64,000 nucleotides of DNA from Kitasatospora aureofaciens (GCF_001188955.3 NZ_JPRF03000026.1:1-64000); one strand, 5' to 3'; positions 39,768 through 49,077 are shown, numbered from the stretch's first letter. The notes: generated by a model from the letters alone, not told the origin. Numbers and translations: made by a program.

Positions 39768-40814
39768 ATGCAGACTGCCGTCATCCCCGACTCCTGGCGC
39801 GGCGTCACCCCGGCGCCGATCTCGTCGACCGACGCCTACAACGGCTTCATCGCCGCCAACGTGATCTTCGCGCTGGACCGGATCGGCGTGCTGGAGCAGA
39901 TCGGCCGCGGCGAGCCGCTCTCGGCCGCCGCGCTCACCGCCGGGTCCGGTGACACCGCGCGCACCGAGGCCGTGCTGCGCGCCGCCGCCGACTACGGCTA
40001 CCTCAAGGCCGACGGCGCCGGCTTCCTGCCCACCGAGGCGGGCATCGAGATCGCCTCCGCCCGCGGCTACTTCACCTGGGCCGTCGGCGGCTACCACGAC
40101 GTGTTCGGCCGCGCCGGGCACCTGAGCACCGGCTCGCACCGCTACAACGAGGACGTGTACCGCGACGAGGCGATGGTCGCCCTCGGCTCCGCCCAGTGCG
40201 ACCAGTCGCTGTTCGCCGCGCAGTTGACCGACGTGCTCTCCGGCATCGACTTCCGCACCATCGCCGACCTGGGCAGCGGCACCTCCGCCCGGGTGCGCCG
40301 GGTGGTCTCGCAGCGCGAGGGCTCCCGCGGCCTGGGCATCGACATCAGCCGCCCGGCCACCGAGATCGCCCGTGCCGACATCGCCGCGGCCGGAATGCAG
40401 GACCGGGTCACCGCCGTCCGGGCCGACGTGCTGGGCCTGCTCGGCACCCAGATCGACAACGACGCCGAGGCCGCCGAGGTGGCCGAGGTCGACACCGTGA
40501 TGAGCTTCTTCCTGCTGCACGACCTGCTGGCCGACCCGACCACCCGCTCCTCGATCTTCACCCGGATGCGCGAGGCCTTCCCGAAGGCCCACACCTTCGT
40601 GCTCGGCGACACCATGCTGCGCGGCCCGGGCGAGTCGCAGAGCGCGATGCCCGTCTTCTCGGTCGGCTTCGAGCTGGCGCACGCGATGATGGGCGTGCCG
40701 CTGCACACCAAGGAGACCTACGAGCGGCTGTTCGCCGACGCCGGACTGCGGATCGACCGCGTCGAGGCGCTCGCCACCCCGCACTCCTGGCTCTACGTCC
40801 TGCAGGCCGACTGA
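39768..40814 (+). CDS. SAM-dependent alpha-keto-acid C-methyltransferase (MppJ/SgvM/MarI-like)
   Basis: 348 aa: an N-terminal helical dimerisation region (to about 150) and a class I Rossmann methyltransferase with IADLGSGTSARV (motif I, about 162-173), LGIDISRPA, and a tail GFELAHAMMGVPLHTKETY resembling MppJ-type enzymes. Known relatives methylate the beta-carbon of alpha-keto acids: phenylpyruvate (MppJ), indolepyruvate (MarI), 4-methyl-2-oxovalerate (SgvM) and 2-oxoglutarate (GlmT/DptI). It lies right after the NRPS and overlaps the next gene, an aminotransferase (TGATG), the pairing used to make beta-methyl amino acids. The assignment rests on remembered family features; the exact keto acid is unknown. 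Confidence 0.82.
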   Translation: MQTAVIPDSWRGVTPAPISSTDAYNGFIAANVIFALDRIGVLEQIGRGEPLSAAALTAGSGDTARTEAVLRAAADYGYLKADGAGFLPTEAGIEIASARGYFTWAVGGYHDVFGRAGHLSTGSHRYNEDVYRDEAMVALGSAQCDQSLFAAQLTDVLSGIDFRTIADLGSGTSARVRRVVSQREGSRGLGIDISRPATEIARADIAAAGMQDRVTAVRADVLGLLGTQIDNDAEAAEVAEVDTVMSFFLLHDLLADPTTRSSIFTRMREAFPKAHTFVLGDTMLRGPGESQSAMPVFSVGFELAHAMMGVPLHTKETYERLFADAGLRIDRVEALATPHSWLYVLQAD

Positions 40815-41836
40815 TGGCCGGCGACTCCGGCGCCAGACACCTGCTGGCCCAGAACGAGCACCCGTACCCGCCGCTGCCCTCCGTCCTGACCGCCCTGGCC
40901 GGCGCCGCCTCCGACCTGAACCGCTACCCGGACCTGCGCCCGGAGCGCTTCGCCGGGCTGATCGCCGACTGGCAGTCCGTCCCGGCCGCCCAGGTCGTGG
41001 TCGGCCACGGCTCGGCGGGCGTGGCGCTGGACCTCTTCCACTCCGTCGTCCGCCCCGGCGACAACGTGGTGCACTCCGCGCCCTGCTTCGACGCCTACCC
41101 GCTGTTCTGCCGGATCGCCGGGGCCGAGGCCCGGGCCGTGCCGCTCGGCCCGGACGCCCGGCACGACCTGGCCGCGATGGCCGGGCAGTTGGACGAGCGC
41201 ACCCGGATCGTCGTGCTGTGCAACCCGCACAACCCGACCGGCACGGTCTACTCCTGGGCGGAGCTGACCGACTTCCTCCGCCGGGTGCCGGCCACCGCGC
41301 TGGTCCTGCTGGACGAGGCGTACATCGACTTCGCCCGGGGCTGGGAGGCCCCGGACGTGCCGGCCCGGATCGCCGAGTGGCCGAACCTGGTGGTGCTGCG
41401 CACCCTGTCCAAGTCGCACGGCCTGGCCGCGCTGCGGATCGGCTACGCCGTCGCCGAGGAGGCCGTGGCGCAGCGCGTACGGGACCACCAGGTGCCGTAC
41501 GCGGTGAACCGGCTCCAGGAGGCGGGCCTGCTGGCCGCCGTCGCGGCCCAGGAGGAGGTGGACCGGCGCATCGCCGAGATCGCCGGGGAACGGGAGCGGC
41601 TGCGGGCCGAACTGCTCGCCCTGGGCCGGTCGGTGCCGCCGAGCCTGACCAACTTCCTCTGGGTGTCCGCCCCCGGCGACGAGACGCCGGTCAGGCGGGA
41701 ACTGGAGCGGCTCGGCGTGGCCGTCCGCTTCTACCCGGGCCAGGGCATCCGGATCGCCGTCGGCGAGAAGGACGCCAACGACGCCGTGATCGAAGGTTTC
41801 ACCCGCGCCCACCGGGCCGTCGCCCCGCCCCGCTAG
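40814..41836 (+). CDS. HisC-like fold-type I aminotransferase
   Basis: 340 aa, PLP-dependent class I/II aminotransferase of the histidinol-phosphate/aromatic type. CNPHNPTGTVYSW (about 136-148), LDEAYIDF (about 168) and the PLP-lysine segment TLSKSHGLAALRIGY (lysine near 200) are intact, as is GIRIAVG near the end. Its ATG overlaps the methyltransferase stop (TGATG). It probably interconverts an amino acid and its alpha-keto acid before and after methylation. A housekeeping hisC role is unlikely because no other histidine gene is nearby. Substrate range is not readable from sequence. Confidence 0.88.
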   Translation: MAGDSGARHLLAQNEHPYPPLPSVLTALAGAASDLNRYPDLRPERFAGLIADWQSVPAAQVVVGHGSAGVALDLFHSVVRPGDNVVHSAPCFDAYPLFCRIAGAEARAVPLGPDARHDLAAMAGQLDERTRIVVLCNPHNPTGTVYSWAELTDFLRRVPATALVLLDEAYIDFARGWEAPDVPARIAEWPNLVVLRTLSKSHGLAALRIGYAVAEEAVAQRVRDHQVPYAVNRLQEAGLLAAVAAQEEVDRRIAEIAGERERLRAELLALGRSVPPSLTNFLWVSAPGDETPVRRELERLGVAVRFYPGQGIRIAVGEKDANDAVIEGFTRAHRAVAPPR

Positions 41837-41890
41837 CGTCGCCCGGCCGTCCAGCACCAACCACCAGACCGCAGCAACTAAGGACAGGAC

Positions 41891-43198
41891 ATGCACCCAC
41901 TTCTGGCGCGGCCGGAATTCCGGCTCTACATCGCGGGACAGACGCTGTCCGTCCTCGGGGACAGCGCCCTCTTCATCGCCCTCGGCATCTGGGCGAAGGT
42001 CCTGACGGGGAGCAGTTCGGCGGCCGGTCTGGTGATGTTCTGCTACGCCGTCCCGATGCTGCTGCTGCCGCTCGGCGGCCTGGTCGCCGACCGGGTCCGC
42101 CGCCGGCCGCTGCTGGTCACGGTCAACCTCGTGCTGGCGGTGGCGGTTTCGCCGCTGCTGCTGGTCGACGGCCGCGGCCATCTGTGGATCATCTACGTCA
42201 CCGCGGTGCTCTACGGGCTGGCCGGTGCCGTCCTCACCCCGGCCCAGAGCGCCATGCTGCGAAGTATTCTGACAGAGCGTCAGGACTTCGGCGCGGCCGT
42301 CGGGTTCACCCAGACCATGCGCGCGGGTACCACCCTGGTGGCGCCGCTGGTCGGCTCCGGCCTGTACGGGTGGCTCGGCGGCCGGGCCGTCGCCCTGGTC
42401 GACATCGGCATCCTGGTCGCGGCGGCGCTGGCCTTCCTGGCGCTGCGGGTGAACGAGCCGACGCCGCAACCGTCCGGCCGGCGCTGGCGCACCGAGGTGC
42501 TGGCAGGCTTCCAGCACCTGCGCACCACCGCCTCGCTGCTGCCGCTGCTGATCGCCACCACCGCCACCGCCACCGTGCTCAGCTTCCTCCAGCCGGTGCT
42601 GTTCTCGCTGATCCAGGGCGGGCTGCACCGCTCGCCGCAGTTCCTGGGCGTGCTGGAGACGGTGGAGGGGATCGGGGCGCTGGGCGGCTCGGTGCTGGGC
42701 GGCGTCCTGATCGGCAAGCTCGGCCCCCGGCGGACCGTCATGCTCGGCTCGGCCGTCTTCGGGCTCGGCGCCGTCCTGCTGCTGGTGCCCTCGGTCTGGG
42801 TGGTGTCGGCCGGCCTGCTGATCGCCGGGGCCGGCATGCCGGCCGGGGTGGTCGGCCTGGCCACCGCCGCCCAGTCCCTCACCCCGCCACAGCTGATGGG
42901 CCGCACCCAGGCGGCCGTCAACCTCTCGCTCACCGCCCCGCAGGCGCTCGCCATCGGCGTCGGCGCCGGGCTGGTGGCGGCGCTGGACTTCCGGACGGTG
43001 CTCGCCGCCATGGTGGTCGGCGCCCTCCTGTCGGCAGTCTTCCTGCTCGGCAAGCCCGATGCCGTCATCGAGGACGACGAGGACGAGGACGAGGAGGAGC
43101 CGGCCGTCCGGCCGACCGGGGAACTGACCGCGGATCCTGCCGAGGACCCGGCGGAGGAGCCCACCGAGGTGCCCGCCGAGTCCGCCCCGCGACCCTAG
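41891..43198 (+). CDS. MFS transporter, probable exporter of the peptide
   Basis: 435 aa with about 12 hydrophobic segments between residues 5 and 390, the motif A-like loop GGLVADRVRRRPLLV (about 59-73), and a soluble C-terminal tail that is strongly acidic (EDDEDEDEEE) and then Pro/Glu-rich. It looks like the MFS_3 / enterobactin-exporter type. AAGGACAGG precedes the ATG. It lies inside the biosynthetic gene run, between precursor genes, so product export and self-protection are the likely roles. The charged tail is unusual for this family and may mediate interactions. Confidence 0.88.
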   Translation: MHPLLARPEFRLYIAGQTLSVLGDSALFIALGIWAKVLTGSSSAAGLVMFCYAVPMLLLPLGGLVADRVRRRPLLVTVNLVLAVAVSPLLLVDGRGHLWIIYVTAVLYGLAGAVLTPAQSAMLRSILTERQDFGAAVGFTQTMRAGTTLVAPLVGSGLYGWLGGRAVALVDIGILVAAALAFLALRVNEPTPQPSGRRWRTEVLAGFQHLRTTASLLPLLIATTATATVLSFLQPVLFSLIQGGLHRSPQFLGVLETVEGIGALGGSVLGGVLIGKLGPRRTVMLGSAVFGLGAVLLLVPSVWVVSAGLLIAGAGMPAGVVGLATAAQSLTPPQLMGRTQAAVNLSLTAPQALAIGVGAGLVAALDFRTVLAAMVVGALLSAVFLLGKPDAVIEDDEDEDEEEPAVRPTGELTADPAEDPAEEPTEVPAESAPRP

Positions 43199-43341
43199 TC
43201 CTTGCGCCCTTGCGGCCCTGCGCCCTTTCACCCCCCGCCGTTTCGCACCACGCCACCGGCCCACCCCGGCGGCGGCCCTGCCGCACCGCACCGCCGCCCG
43301 GGGTGGGCCTCCGCGCACTCCTCACGAGAGAGCCTCCTCAG

Positions 43342-44460
43342 ATGCCCGACCGTTCCTCTCCCGACACCGCCCCGCTTCCCCTGGAACTCCAGCTGGACCA
43401 CGTCGAGTTCTACGTCGCCGACCTCGCCGCCGAACTCACCCGGCTGACCACCGAGTACGGCTTCGACCTGCTCGTCCCGCCCACCGAGCGCGGTGGGACC
43501 GCCGAGCGCTGCGTCTCGGCCCTGGTCGGGCAGGCCGCCGTCCGACTGCTGCTCACCCAGCCGCTGGCCGCCGGGCACCCGGCCACCGACTACCTGGCCC
43601 GGCACGACGACGGCGTGGCCGCGCTGGCCCTGCGGGTGCCGGACGCCACCGCCGCCTACCGGACGCTGACCGGCCGGGGCGCCGACGGGCTGCGCCCCCC
43701 GCAGGCCGTGGACGGCTGCGTCACCGCCGTGGTCGGCGCCTTCGGCGACGTGGTGCACACCCTGATCGAGCGCGGCCCGGACGTCCCCGCCGACCGGATA
43801 CCCGGCCTGCCCGACGCCGCGCCGGCCGACCAGGGGCCGACCCTCGACGCCGACGCGGTGGGCCTGCGCTCGGTCGACCACTTCGCGGTCTGCGTCCCCT
43901 CCGGAGAACTGCGCGAGACCGTCCGCCGCTACTGCGAGGTCTTCGACTTCCGGATGATCTTCGAGGAGCGGATCGAGGTCGGCGCGCTCGGCATGGACTC
44001 GATGGTGGTGCAGAGCCCCGACCACAGCGTCACGCTCACCCTGATCGAGCCGCTCACCCCGGACGCCGGCGGCCAGATCGCCTCCTTCCTCGCCGACCAC
44101 GGCGGCGCCGGGGTGCAGCACGTGGCCTTCTCCTCCCAGGACGCCGTCCACTCCGTCGCCACCATGGCCGCGCGCGGCGTGCCCTTCCTGCGCACCCCGG
44201 CCGCCTACTTCGACGCCCTGCCCGCCCGGCTGACCCCGCTGCGGCACTCCCTCGACCAGCTGCGCGAGCTCAACCTGCTGGTCGACCAGGACCACGACGG
44301 CCAGCTGTTCCAGATCTTCACCCGCTCCCGGCACCCGCGCGGCACCTTCTTCTTCGAGGTGATCGAGCGCATCCGGGCCCGCAACTTCGGCAGCAACAAC
44401 ATCCGCGCCCTCTACGAGGCCGTCGAACTCCAGCGCAACGCCAGCGAAGTCGCGGGATGA
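43342..44460 (+). CDS. hmaS: 4-hydroxymandelate synthase
   Basis: 372 aa, a two-domain non-heme iron(II) dioxygenase of the HPPD/HmaS family that turns 4-hydroxyphenylpyruvate into 4-hydroxymandelate, the first committed step to 4-hydroxyphenylglycine. Iron ligands are histidine in VDHFAVCVP (about 179), histidine in GVQHVAFSS (about 259) and glutamate in FFFEVIER (about 338). HPPD shares the fold and the ligands; HmaS is preferred because the next genes are the Hpg oxidase and aminotransferase and because A3 carries an Hpg code. It overlaps hmo by ATGA. A prephenate dehydrogenase, often part of the set, is absent from the window. Confidence 0.93.
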   Translation: MPDRSSPDTAPLPLELQLDHVEFYVADLAAELTRLTTEYGFDLLVPPTERGGTAERCVSALVGQAAVRLLLTQPLAAGHPATDYLARHDDGVAALALRVPDATAAYRTLTGRGADGLRPPQAVDGCVTAVVGAFGDVVHTLIERGPDVPADRIPGLPDAAPADQGPTLDADAVGLRSVDHFAVCVPSGELRETVRRYCEVFDFRMIFEERIEVGALGMDSMVVQSPDHSVTLTLIEPLTPDAGGQIASFLADHGGAGVQHVAFSSQDAVHSVATMAARGVPFLRTPAAYFDALPARLTPLRHSLDQLRELNLLVDQDHDGQLFQIFTRSRHPRGTFFFEVIERIRARNFGSNNIRALYEAVELQRNASEVAG

Positions 44461-45587
44461 GCGCGCCGACCGCCACCGACCGCCGGCCGCCGCTCTCGGT
44501 GGCCGAGTTCGCCGGCCCCGCCCGCTCCGCCCTGTCGCCCGAGGTCTGGGACTGGCTCGCCGGCGGCGCCGAGCAGGAACACACCCTCGCCGCCAACCGG
44601 GCGGCCTTCGACCGGCTGGCCGTGGTGCCCCGGGTGCTGGCCGACGTGTCCGCCTGCGACACCACCGCGACCCTGGTGCGCAGCCGGTCGGCCCTGCCGG
44701 TCGCCGTGGCGCCGGTCGCCTACCACCGGCTCTTCCATCCTGAGGGCGAGCTGGCCTCGGCCCGGGCGGCGGCCGCGGCGGGAGTGCCGTTCACCGTCGG
44801 CACGCTCAGCAGCGTCGGCTTCGAGGAGCTGGCGGCGACGGGTGCCACACTCTGGTTCCAGCTGTACTGGCTTCGCGACCGGGGCCGCCTGCTCGATCTG
44901 GTCGCGGCGGCCGCGGCGGCGGGCAGCGAGTGCCTGGTGGTCACCGCCGACGTGCCGTACATGGGCCGTCGGCTGCGGGACGCCCGCAACGCCTTCGCCC
45001 TCCCCGGGGACGTCCGCGCGGCGCTGCTGGAGGGCGGCGCCGCCGGGCGGGCGCACCGGGCGGGTGCCGAGGTCTCCGCGGTGGCCGCGCACACCGCCGA
45101 GCTGCTCTCCCCCGCAGTCACCTGGGCGGACCTCGCCTGGCTGCACGAGCGGACCGAACTGCCGCTGGTGGTCAAGGGGTTGCTCGATCCGGCGGACGCC
45201 CTGCGGGCCGCCGAGCTGGGCGCCGAGGCCGTGGTGGTGTCCAACCACGGCGGCCGCCAGCTCGACCGGGCGGTACCCTCGCTGACGGCGCTGCCCGCCG
45301 TCGCCGAGGCGCTGGCCGGCCGGGACTGCCAGGTGCTGCTGGACAGCGGGGTGCGCGGCGGCTCCGACGTGCTGACCGCACTGGCGCTCGGGGCGTCCGG
45401 GGTGCTGCTCGGGCGTCCGCTGATCTGGGGCCTGGCGGCCGGCGGCGAGCCGGGCTGCGCCCGGGTGCTGGAGCTGCTGGCCGCCGAACTGCGGCACGCG
45501 CTCGGCCTGGCCGGCTGCGCCGACCTGGGCGCCGCCGCCGAGCTGCGCACCACCCCGATGCCCTGTCCCGCCTGGAGTGCCCCGTGA
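44457..45587 (+). CDS. hmo: 4-hydroxymandelate oxidase
   Basis: 376 aa, FMN-dependent alpha-hydroxy-acid oxidase that converts 4-hydroxymandelate to 4-hydroxybenzoylformate. The catalytic histidine and FMN region is VVSNHGGRQLDRA (about 260-272), and the phosphate loop is LLDSGVRGGSDV (about 296-307). VTADVPYMGRRLRDARNAF matches the substrate loop of the family. It is translationally coupled on both sides (ATGA with hmaS, GTGA with hpgT), so the three Hpg genes form one unit. A lactate oxidase function is excluded only by context. Confidence 0.93.
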   Translation: MSAPTATDRRPPLSVAEFAGPARSALSPEVWDWLAGGAEQEHTLAANRAAFDRLAVVPRVLADVSACDTTATLVRSRSALPVAVAPVAYHRLFHPEGELASARAAAAAGVPFTVGTLSSVGFEELAATGATLWFQLYWLRDRGRLLDLVAAAAAAGSECLVVTADVPYMGRRLRDARNAFALPGDVRAALLEGGAAGRAHRAGAEVSAVAAHTAELLSPAVTWADLAWLHERTELPLVVKGLLDPADALRAAELGAEAVVVSNHGGRQLDRAVPSLTALPAVAEALAGRDCQVLLDSGVRGGSDVLTALALGASGVLLGRPLIWGLAAGGEPGCARVLELLAAELRHALGLAGCADLGAAAELRTTPMPCPAWSAP

Positions 45588-46912
45588 CCCTCGTCGCCCC
45601 ACCTCACCAACTACTGCTCGCCGAACTGCACGCGTCCCTCGCCGACCCGGCGATGACCTCGATGAACCTGCTCAACGAGATCTCCATCCGCTACCCGGAG
45701 GCGGTCTCCTTCGCGGCCGGCCGCCCGGCGGAGCAGTTCTTCGAACTGGACGCCGTCCACCGCCACCTGGACCGCTACGTCGACCACCTGCGCACCGAGC
45801 GCGGCCTCTCCGAGGAGGCGGCCCGGCGTCAGGTACTCCAGTACGGCCGGACCAAGGGCATCATCCACGAGCTGATCGCCGCCCACCTCGCGGTGGACGA
45901 GGGCATTGAGGTGCCCGCCGAGTCGGTCGTGGTGACGGTCGGCTGCCAGGAGGGGATGTTCCTGGTGCTGCGGGCGCTGCGCCGCGGCCCCGAGGACGTG
46001 GTGCTGGCCGTCTCGCCGACGTACGTCGGGCTGACCGGCGCCGCCCTGCTGGCCGACCTGCCGGTGCGGCCGGTGGCCGACGGCCCGGACGGGCTGGATC
46101 TCGCCGACCTGCGCCGCCAGATCGCCGCCGCCCGGGCCGAGGGGCTGCGCCCGCGCGCGCTCTACCTGGTCCCGGACGTGGCCAACCCGAGCGGCGCCAG
46201 TCTGCCGCTGGAGCTGCGCCGGGAGCTGCTGGCGCTGGCCGCCGAGGAGGACTTCCTGGTCCTGGAGGACAACCCGTACTGCGTCTTCGCGGGCGAGGAA
46301 CGGCTGCCCTCGCTCAAGGCCCTGGACACCGGGCGGCGGGTGGTCCACCTCGGGTCCTTCGCCAAGACGGCCCTGCCGGGCGCCCGGGTCGGGTACGTGG
46401 TGGCGGACCAGCTGGTGGCGGACGGCGCGGGCGGCACCGTGCTGCTGGCCGACCTGCTCGGCATGGTCAAGAGCATGACCACGGTGAACACCTCGCCGAT
46501 CGCCCAGGCCGTGATCGGCGGGGCGCTGCTCGAGCACGGCCTCAGCCTGCGGGCCGCCAACGCCGAGGTGGCCGCGCTCTACCGGCGCAACCTCGCGCTG
46601 GTGCTGGACGGGCTGGCCCGGCGCTTCCCGCCCGGCGGCGGGGTGAGCTGGAACGAGCCGCGCGGCGGGTTCTTCCTGGTGCTCACCGTGCCCTGCACGG
46701 TGGACGACGCGCTGCTGGAACTCTCCGCCTCCCGGTACGGGGTGATCTGGACGCCGATGTCCCACTTCTACCCGGGCGAGGGCGGGGAGCGGCAGCTGCG
46801 GCTGTCCGTCAGCCAGGTCGACCCGGCCACCGTCGACCGGGGGCTGGACGGCCTGGCCGCCCTGCTCGCCGACCGGTCCCGAGCCGCCCGGACCCGAGCC
46901 GCCCGGTCCTGA
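45584..46912 (+). CDS. hpgT: 4-hydroxyphenylglycine aminotransferase
   Basis: 442 aa, PLP-dependent aminotransferase of fold type I, MocR/2-aminoadipate type without the DNA-binding domain. VPDVANPSGASLPLELRREL (about 196) carries the PLP-asparagine, and HLGSFAKTALPGARVGY (about 255-271) carries the PLP-lysine. HpgT transaminates 4-hydroxybenzoylformate to Hpg, often with tyrosine as donor, which regenerates hydroxyphenylpyruvate for hmaS. The GTG start at 45584 overlaps the hmo stop. The C-terminal tail is low-complexity Arg/Ala. It is the last biosynthetic gene before the terminator at 46931. Confidence 0.92.
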   Translation: MTLVAPPHQLLLAELHASLADPAMTSMNLLNEISIRYPEAVSFAAGRPAEQFFELDAVHRHLDRYVDHLRTERGLSEEAARRQVLQYGRTKGIIHELIAAHLAVDEGIEVPAESVVVTVGCQEGMFLVLRALRRGPEDVVLAVSPTYVGLTGAALLADLPVRPVADGPDGLDLADLRRQIAAARAEGLRPRALYLVPDVANPSGASLPLELRRELLALAAEEDFLVLEDNPYCVFAGEERLPSLKALDTGRRVVHLGSFAKTALPGARVGYVVADQLVADGAGGTVLLADLLGMVKSMTTVNTSPIAQAVIGGALLEHGLSLRAANAEVAALYRRNLALVLDGLARRFPPGGGVSWNEPRGGFFLVLTVPCTVDDALLELSASRYGVIWTPMSHFYPGEGGERQLRLSVSQVDPATVDRGLDGLAALLADRSRAARTRAARS

Positions 46913-46930
46913 GCTGCCCGGTCCTGAACT

Positions 46931-46961
46931 CCGGCGGGCGGGGGGCGGCCCCGCCCGCCGG
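46931..46961. terminator. Bidirectional 13-bp hairpin terminator at the cluster's right end
   Basis: 46931-46943 pairs perfectly with 46949-46961 around a 5-base loop. It lies between the convergent hpgT and phzF-like genes and so marks the end of the peptide operon. Confidence 0.75.
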
Positions 46962-46969
46962 ATCGGGTG

Positions 46970-47821
46970 CTACGGGATCGCCACCGCCGTACCGGAGACC
47001 CGCACCCGGGAGTCCTCGGCGCGCAGTTCGACCCGCAGGACGCCCGGGCGGCCGAGGTCCTCGCCCTGGTGCAGCGTCAGCACCGTCGGCGCCGTCACCG
47101 CGCCCAGCTCGCGCAGGTACGCGCCGAAGGCGGCCGCGGCGGCGCCGGTGGCCGGGTCCTCGACCACACCGCCGACCGGGAACGGGTCGCGGACGTGGAA
47201 GACCTCGGCGGCCTCGCGCCAGACCAGTTGCAGGGTGACCAGGTCACGGGCGCGCATGAAGGCGGCCAGGCCGTCGAAGTCGTAGTCCAGCCGGGCCAGT
47301 CGGGCCCGGGTGCCCGCGGCGAGGACCAGGTGCCGGGCACCGGCGTAGCCGATCCGCGGCGGGAACGCCGGGTCCAGGTCGGCGGCCGCCCAGCCGAGCA
47401 GCGCGAGCGCCTCCTCGACGTCCGCGGCCGGCACCTCCTCGACCTTCGGCTCGACGCTGGTCAGCGTCGCCCGCAAGCCGTCGGCACCTCGCTCGACCTC
47501 GACCGGGACGTCACCGGCGGCGGTGCTGAACACGAACCGCCCGGGGCCGATCCGGTCGGCGAGCGCGACGGCGGAGGCCACCGTCGCGTGCCCGCAGAAC
47601 GGCACCTCGGTGAGCGGGCTGAAGTACCGCACGCGGTACGTGTCCCGGGCGTCCCCCGGGGTCAGGAACGCGGTCTCGGAGTACCCGACCTCGGCGGCGA
47701 CGGCGAGCATCCGCTCCTCCGTCAGGCCGGTGGCGTCGAGCACCACGCCCGCCGGATTGCCGCCCTCGGGGCGGATCGCGAAGGCGGCGTAGCGAAGGAT
47801 CTCAGGAGCGTCGTCGGTCAT
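46970..47821 (-). CDS. PhzF-family isomerase/epimerase-like protein
   Basis: 283 aa with the diaminopimelate-epimerase fold of the PhzF family. RPEGGNPAGVVLDATGL (about 17-33), YSETAFLTP with the conserved glutamate (about 45), VPFCGHATVASAVAL and DPATGAAAAAFGAYL are the family signatures. Members catalyse isomerisation or hydrogen shifts, but most have no known substrate. The ATG at 47821 was preferred over in-frame codons 51 bases upstream because the homologous region begins there. It is downstream of the ArsR-type regulator on the same strand. A link to the peptide is possible but unsupported. Confidence 0.88.
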   Translation of the reverse strand: MTDDAPEILRYAAFAIRPEGGNPAGVVLDATGLTEERMLAVAAEVGYSETAFLTPGDARDTYRVRYFSPLTEVPFCGHATVASAVALADRIGPGRFVFSTAAGDVPVEVERGADGLRATLTSVEPKVEEVPAADVEEALALLGWAAADLDPAFPPRIGYAGARHLVLAAGTRARLARLDYDFDGLAAFMRARDLVTLQLVWREAAEVFHVRDPFPVGGVVEDPATGAAAAAFGAYLRELGAVTAPTVLTLHQGEDLGRPGVLRVELRAEDSRVRVSGTAVAIP

Positions 47822-47868
47822 GACCGGACGAACGTCCCGCCGGTGATCACTGTTCCCGGCGGCCCGCG

Positions 47869-48963
47869 TCAACGCAGCACCGCCTCCAGGAAGTCCGAGC
47901 CCAGTCGGGCACTGCCGGCCAGGTCCAGCTGGTAGAGCATGTACCGCCCGCGCCGCTCGGTGATCAGCAGCCCGGCCCTGCGCAGCACGGCCAGGTGGCG
48001 GGACACCTCGGGCGCGCTGAGCTGCCAGGCGGTGGCGAGTTCGCCGGTGGTGTGCGGGCCCCGGGCGATGGTGCGGGCCAGCCGCAGCCGGATCGGGTGG
48101 GCGAGCGCCTCCAGCCGCTGCTGGACCAGGGCGAGCGAGACCGGCTCTGGCAGTCCGGCCTCGGCGACGGGGTACTGCAGCACCGGCCGCCAGCCCTGGG
48201 CGTACACCGCCAGCAGGTGGGGGCGGCCGAAGACGGTGGGGATGAAGGTGACGCCGCCCCGGTCGGCGGCGCTGGCGGTGCTGTCCTGCAGCTTGTCGAT
48301 GACGATCCGCCGCCGCCCGTCGCGCTCGTCCAGGGAGACCGAGGGGGACATCGCGGCGACCGCCTCGGCGAGGCCGCGGCGGGCGAGCAGGTCGGCCTTG
48401 CGCCGGGCATCGGCCGCGAGGTCGGGCAGGACGCGCTGCCAGGCGTCGGCGAAGAACGCGGACTGGCAGTCCTCCAGCAACTGCCGCACCAGGGCCCGCA
48501 CCGCGGGCGGATCGGCGAGCAGCCGCTCCGCGAAGGCGGCCTGCCGGGGGCCCCGGGCGAGGGCGAGGTCGCGGGCGCGCTCATTGGCGACCGGGTCGGT
48601 GAGCGGGGAGGCCAGCCGGTAGGGGAACCGGGAGGCGCCGCAGGTGGTGATCAGGGCGGAGGCGACGTACCGCTCGTCGTCGAGCCGGTCGACGGCGTCG
48701 AGTTCCTCGGCGAGGGTGGTGCCGGGCAGGCCGGGGACGAGGAAGTCGGCGCGCGAGGAGCGCCACAGGAAGTCGGCCTCCAACAGCCGCTCGGCGAGTT
48801 CCGGCGGGATCGCGGCGGTCGTACTGGCCGCCCAGCCGTGCAGCGCCGGGTGGTGCGCGGGCTCGGAGAGCACGTGCAGCACGGCGTTCAGCTCGGCCAG
48901 CGGGGACGGGCTGAAGAGCAGGCGCTCCTCGGGCAAACCGGTGATGTCTATCGTCACGCTCAT
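47869..48963 (-). CDS. ArsR-type regulator with DUF5937-like N-terminal region
   Basis: 364 aa. The C-terminal 90 residues are a winged helix: LAHPIRLRLARTIARGPHTT, recognition helix SAPEVSRHLAVLRRAGLL, wing RRGRYMLYQL. The N-terminal 250 residues (SPLAELNAVLHVLSEPAHHP) match the region fused to such regulators in actinomycetes (DUF5937, from memory). The ATG at 48963 overlaps the stop of a 26-codon leader reading frame (ATGA). It is divergent from an MFS transporter, with a perfect 12-bp inverted repeat between them, so it probably represses the transporter and itself. Confidence 0.87.
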   Translation of the reverse strand: MSVTIDITGLPEERLLFSPSPLAELNAVLHVLSEPAHHPALHGWAASTTAAIPPELAERLLEADFLWRSSRADFLVPGLPGTTLAEELDAVDRLDDERYVASALITTCGASRFPYRLASPLTDPVANERARDLALARGPRQAAFAERLLADPPAVRALVRQLLEDCQSAFFADAWQRVLPDLAADARRKADLLARRGLAEAVAAMSPSVSLDERDGRRRIVIDKLQDSTASAADRGGVTFIPTVFGRPHLLAVYAQGWRPVLQYPVAEAGLPEPVSLALVQQRLEALAHPIRLRLARTIARGPHTTGELATAWQLSAPEVSRHLAVLRRAGLLITERRGRYMLYQLDLAGSARLGSDFLEAVLR

Positions 48964-49040
48964 GCGCCCACCTCGCTGCGCTCGGCAGGGGCACTCGCCC
49001 ACCCGCACCTCTCGACGGTTCGCTCGCTTCGCTCACTCAC
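48960..49040 (-). repeat. Leader ORF / dispersed repeat, copy A (26 codons)
   Basis: A GTG-started 26-codon frame (VSERSERTVERCGW... ending PAERSEVGA) ends in a TGA that overlaps the ATG of the regulator at 48963. It closely resembles copy B at 51203-51283. It may drive translational coupling or be a mobile leader element. Confidence 0.6.
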
Positions 49041-49077
49041 GACAACCGATCCTGCCACCCTCTCCCACCTGCCCTTC

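Noticed and set aside
46970-47821. The PhzF-like gene as part of phenazine biosynthesis
   Set aside because: No other phenazine genes are present; PhzF-fold proteins of unknown function are widespread.
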